NCBI GenBank assembly: GCA_038502055.1
Contig: JAXRKN010000040.1
Coordinates: forward strand, 5,766,001 to 5,830,000
Direction of reading: 5' to 3'
DNA: 64,000 nucleotides
From: Tanytarsus gracilentus
Lineage: Eukaryota > Arthropoda > Insecta > Diptera > Chironomidae
Shown here: piece after piece, positions 59,379 to 64,000 of the stretch
How the letters are laid out: the number at the start of each line of letters is the position of its first letter
Position numbering within the stretch: position 1 is the stretch's first letter
The notes under the pieces: model-generated
Seen by the model: only the letters and a program-made list of their open reading frames with translations
Told to the model about the DNA's origin: nothing
The model's database searches: none
Position numbers and translations under genes: made by a program

Positions 59379-62300
59379 ATGCGTGCAATTCCAAAGTGGG
59401 TTGAAAAAATCCATGAACAGAGTGATAAAACTGATATTGCGAGGTAAAAATTAAAAATTAAAAAAATATCATTAATAAATTAAGAATAAAATTTTATGCA
59501 GCATATTAGCGACATGCTTTCATCCCGAAGCGTTACAATTGATCGTTGGTGCCGGCGATAAAGTATTGGTCTATGATCCAGGCGATGGAAATCTCATAGA
59601 TACCTTAAAAGGTTAAATGCCGACATTAAATTAAAATCGATAAATCCAGACATTAAAAAAACATAAATTTTAGGTCACAAGGACACGGTCTATTGTTTGG
59701 CGTACAGTAAAGATGGCAAAAAATTTGCAAGTGGATCGGCCGACAAGACCGTTATAATATGGACGCAAAAACTCGAAGGTGTTCTGAAGTACTCTCACAA
59801 TGAGGGAATTCAATGCCTCGAATTTAATCCAGTTACTCATCAACTTGCCAGTTGTGCAATTGGTGATTTTGCATTTTGGTCATCGGAACAGAAAAATGTC
59901 CAGAAATATAAAATTCAATCGAGAATTAATTGCTGCTCGTGGACCAACGATGGTCAGTACATTGCTTTAGGATTGAGTAATGGAATTGTGAGCATCAGAA
60001 ATAAATTGGGCGATGAAAAAATTAAAATCGATCGAGGCAAGCAGCCAGTTCATGGTATCCAGTGGGCACCGCAAACTGTAAGTCCTGTTCAAGGACCAGT
60101 CGACGTGCTTGCAATTGCCGATTGGAATCAAATGCTCACATTTTACACAATCAGTGGACAATTGATTGGCAAAGAGAGACCATTAGGCTTCGATCCACTT
60201 TGCCTTAAATATTTTGAAGATGGCGAATCTCTTGTTGTTAGCGGATGCAACAAACAACTTCAGTTATTCACAAGAGATGGTATTAGAGTTGGTACTCTAG
60301 GGGAACCTCATGACTCTTGGATATGGAGCGCATCTCCTCATCCTCATGGTACTGCAATTGCTGTTGGCTGTCAAGATGGTTCTTTGGCATTTTATAATAT
60401 AGCCTTTAGTACTGTCCATGCACTCTATCGAGAACGTTATGCCTACCGCGAAAATATGTGCGATGTCATCATTCAACATCTTGTGTCAGGTCAAAAGGTT
60501 CGAATTAAATGCCGTGATTTGGTTCATAAAATCGCAATTTATCGTCACAAGCTGGCTGTGCAGTTGCCAGAAAGAGTTGTCCTCTACGAGTTAAGCTCTG
60601 CCGATGATCAACCAATGCACTATAAAGTAAAAGAGAAAATAGCAAAAAAGTTCAATTGCAGTCTTCTCGTTGTGTGTGCTCAAAATTTGGTTCTTTGTCA
60701 AGAGAAGAGACTTCAAAGTTTAGATTTTGATGGTGAACTCCAAAGAGAATGGATCATGGATAGTTTCATTCGCTACATAAAAGTTACAGGAGGGCCCAGT
60801 GGACGGGAAGGTCTCATGATTGGATTAAAAAATGGCCAAGTTTGGAGAATATTTTTGGACAATTCACTTCCAATACTTGTCACGACAGTTTTATCATCGG
60901 TTCGCTGTCTCGATCTCAATGCTGATCGCACCAAGCTAGCAGTGGTTGATGATGCCGGCAGAATGGTGGTGCGTGATCTCACTAATGATACTCTTCTCTA
61001 TCAAGACTCGGGCGTAAATTCAGTTGCATGGAATTCAAATTTGGAATCGATGCTTTGCTATTCTCACACAAACGGTGGATTAAGTATTAGAGTTGGCAAT
61101 TTGCCTCCGAAAAATCCTCAAAACATGATTGGAGTTGTGGTTGGTCTTTGTGGATCGACAGCTTTTTGTCTTCGTGGAAATGCCATGACAAATGTTTCAC
61201 TGGCATTGAGCGGAACACTTTGGCAGTTTGTTGAAGCTGGTTTATTTGAAGATGCATATCAAGTCGCATGTCTTGGAGTTACATCAAATGATTGGGATTC
61301 TCTCGCTCACGCAGCACTTGATGCATTAAATTTCAATGTGGCACAAGACTCTTTCGTTAAAACACGGAATTTATCATGGCTTGAATTTGTCAATGATATC
61401 AAATTGAGACAAAAGCATGGTGACGTACCAAAAGAATTATTACAAGCTGACATTCTCGCTTTTCGAGGTAAATTCAAGGAAGCTGCAAGACTTTATCAGA
61501 AATGTGGCCAGGGCAATAGAGCAATTGCCATGTACAGCGATCTTAAAATGTTCGATCAAGCTCAAGAGTTTATTAAGGATGACGACGAAAGCGACGATAG
61601 AAAAGAATTAATTAAACGAAAAGCTGAGTGGGCGTGTTCAGTACATGAACCACGAGCCGCTGCCGAATTACTTCTATCGGCTGGTGAAGTTGAAAGAGCT
61701 ATTGACATTGTTGCTGAACAGGGATGGACAGATTTATTACTTGATATCGGCAGAAAGTTGCCAGCTACTGAAAAATCATCGCTAGAACTCATTGCGTCTC
61801 ACTTAAAGAAATTAAAAGCGCTACCATTGGCCGCGGAAATTTATCGAAAACTCGGCGAAGAATCTCAAGTTGTTCAACTTCATATTGAGGCGAGAGATTG
61901 GAATGAAGCGTTTAGACTTGCTGAACATTTACCTCAAATATTACCAAATGTTCATTTGCAGCATGCTGAGTGGTTAGCAGACTCTGATCAATTTATTGAA
62001 GCACACGAAGCATTTGTAATGGCCGGAAAACCAAAGGAAGCACACATTTTACTCAAAAATCTTGCTGATTGTGCAGTAAGTGAAGAACGATTTCTCGATG
62101 CAAGCTTTTTTACATATTTGAGAGCAAAACAATTGCTGAAAATGATGGAAGCAAATTCTGATGAAACATCACCACATCACATTAAGGAATTTAAATTATT
62201 GCTGCAATTGGCATCAGTTTATTATGCTTATGCAACAATTCATTCATATCTACGTGAACCATTTACAAGTTCACCACCATTGACGCTCTTCAATACAAGT

Positions 62301-63017
62301 CGCTTTATTGCGAATCAAATTGGCAACAGTATTCCACCGAAAGGCATAAGCATGTTTGCTGTTTATTATACGCTCTCTAAGCAAGCAAAAGTTCTTGGAG
62401 CTAACAAGCTTCATTTGCAAATTAATAACAAATTGCAGTCGTTGAAGGCACCTAGTGGAATACAGGAACAAGTTGATATCAATATAATGAATTCGAGAGC
62501 TGCTGCCGGTGGATTTAGTGACCCTGAAGAATTGCTACCGATGTGTTATAAGTGTTCAAACTTCAGCATGCACTTGAGCGGAAATCAGTGTCCCAATTGC
62601 CAGCAAGATTTTATTTTTTCATACGTTTCTTTTGAAATTTTACCTCTCGCTGAATTTTATCCCGAAACTGACATAAGTGTCGAGGAAGCTGAGCGTCTCT
62701 TAATGGCACCACAAAAGGAAAACGCAATCGATCCGTTTACAGAAACAATAATTCAAGACGATATTGGAGATTTATTGCCAATTACACTGAATCGAGAATC
62801 GCTTCGAGCGATTGATCCGCGCAATGTAATTCTCATAAAATGGCCACAGCCGATTGGAATAAAGTATTATCGTAACTTGCTGCCTGAGTTACAAATTACA
62901 ATTTGTCCCGGATGCATGCAAGCCTTTCATTCAGAGGATTTTGAACTGCAAGTTCTGCAGAAAGGATGTTGTCCGTTCTGTAGAATGGCTGAAGATAAAT
63001 TGTTCAATTGCTATTGA
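59379..63017 (+). CDS. Oseg1: Intraflagellar transport protein 122 (Oseg1)
   Basis: Three exons, 59379-59443, 59502-59611 and 59674-63017, join in phase to give 1172 residues, close to human IFT122. The first third is a WD40 propeller (LKGHKDTVYCLAYSKDGKKF, SADKTVIIW, HNEGIQCLEFNP, CCSWTNDGQYIALGLSNG). A helical TPR-like solenoid follows (LFEDAYQVACLGV, KFKEAARLYQKCGQGNRAIA, AAELLLSAGEVERAIDIVAE). The C-terminus has zinc-binding CxxC pairs (CYKCSNFSMHLSGNQCPNC, and later CPGCMQAFHSEDF with CCPFC). It is a core subunit of the IFT-A complex needed for retrograde transport in cilia, so in insects it acts in sensory neurons. Starts with MRAIPKW, like the family. No clear RFX X-box was seen in the 137 bp between the repeat element and the start codon. 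Confidence 0.95.
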
Positions 63018-64000
63018 ATGTTTTATGTTTAATAAGCACGAATTTAATTTAATTTTCTTTTAATGAGCACAAATTAGAAAATTAATATTTTATTTTAAAA
63101 ATTAGCTGAAATACTTCATTCCTTTTTTGAAACTTTTTTAGAAAATCTCAGCAATTTTTATGACTCATAAAAGACACACATTCCGTCCATAAGAAACTGT
63201 GTAATCAGCATAAAAATATTTACGTGTAAGCTTTGATCTCAAAACATAATTTTCTTAATAAAGCACACAATAAACATAAAAATTATCAGCAACAAAAAAA
63301 ATGTGGCGTTGATTATTAAGGTTTTGATGAGATAATCTAATAAATATATGAACGCGTGTCCGATGATAATAACAATAATCTCCGCCCTCCTCTTCATGCG
63401 ACACATAATAATTTCACACACAAAGTCACAAATTTTATTAATTATAGCGCGAACGGCAGCGAAACATGATAAAATTTTTTTTTATATTTTCATTTGATGT
63501 TCGCAGAGAGGCAAATTAAATCAAATTTAATTATTGGGCGCGACAGTACTGCTTGTTGATTCGACGGTGTCGTATGCTAATTTTATTTTCGCGCTAATCA
63601 CAATCAGTGCTTTATTTGTATAAAATTTTCACATTACTTTTTATGGCATTCTCTAAAATAAAATGTCGCGCTCATCATAATTATGAGATGAGCTTAATTT
63701 TTTTTTCTTCAGCAGATAGTAGGAACATAAAAAGTTTTACGATCCACCTTAAAAGAAAAAATTAAGACATTAACATGACCATATTTGATCTCATGCTACT
63801 GCAGCAGAATTTCAAATGAAATGAAAATATTTGAACATTTGTTTTATTTGCGTTCCTCATTAACATGTGTTACATCTCTCTATATGTGCAGTTAAAATTG
63901 ACAAGTGCAACTCTTATTTACACGTCGACTATATGAAAGATATATGTATAGAAAATTAAATAAACATCACACAATAATGCTTGCTCAAGCAACTAATCTA
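63018..64000. other. IFT122 3' UTR and downstream DNA
   Basis: AATAAA at 63257-63262 is a possible polyadenylation signal, about 240 bases past the stop. After that the sequence is AT-rich with no gene recognised. Confidence 0.45.

Noticed and set aside
61562..61792. 76-codon Ser-rich minus-strand frame
   Set aside because: Antisense shadow of the IFT122 exon.

Overview
The window looks like nuclear genomic DNA of an insect, most likely a nematoceran fly such as a non-biting midge. This is inferred from the gene content (a vein-type EGFR ligand, an insect odorant receptor, eclair, an F-box protein), the very AT-rich non-coding DNA, and the small spliceosomal introns (mostly 50 to 65 bp with GTRAGT donors). 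The species cannot be fixed from sequence alone. All gene models below were built by hand from splice sites and reading-frame phase. Every listed CDS has a length divisible by three.

Layout. 1 to 10.6 kb: one minus-strand gene for a vein-like neuregulin ligand (five coding exons, 5.6 kb intron). 10.6 to 20.4 kb: gene-poor DNA, probably flanking or regulatory, with a 117-bp MITE-like element. 20.4 to 24.1 kb, minus strand: a small unknown secreted or membrane protein, mitochondrial ribosomal protein S35, and ATF6. 24.7 to 30.6 kb, plus: a large PHD/TFIIS-M/SPOC transcription factor (Pps/DIDO/PHF3 family), divergent from ATF6. 31.6 to 33.2 kb, plus: a predicted secreted precursor with an alternative amidation-like C-terminus. 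34.8 to 36.5 kb, plus: N-terminal glutamine amidohydrolase (NTAQ1/tungus) with an intron-containing tRNA-Leu nested antisense in its first intron. 38.9 to 42.2 kb, plus: a Spot14/MID1IP1-family protein. 46.4 to 47.7 kb, plus: an odorant receptor. 50.2 to 54.0 kb, minus: F-box protein, p24 cargo receptor eclair, ARMC6. 54.5 to 55.6 kb, plus: eIF3j. 55.9 to 57.9 kb, minus: mitochondrial elongation factor 4 (GUF1). 59.4 to 63.0 kb, plus: IFT122 (Oseg1).

Two copies of one repeat element (48.6 to 49.5 kb on plus, 57.9 to 59.2 kb on minus) lie in inverted orientation around the five-gene block from the F-box gene to GUF1. Each contains about three 129-bp tandem units that stay open as a 43-residue peptide repeat. 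The second copy fills nearly the whole divergent interval between GUF1 and IFT122.

The genes are mostly unrelated housekeeping and signalling functions arranged as in a normal insect genome: several tight tandem pairs, two clean divergent promoters (ATF6/Pps and ARMC6/eIF3j) and one almost overlapping convergent pair (eIF3j/GUF1). The most unusual items are the secreted precursor with two possible C-termini, the inverted repeat pair, the long hairpin in the ATF6 intron and the intron-bearing tRNA-Leu(UAG). I did not find evidence for a wholly new multi-gene system.
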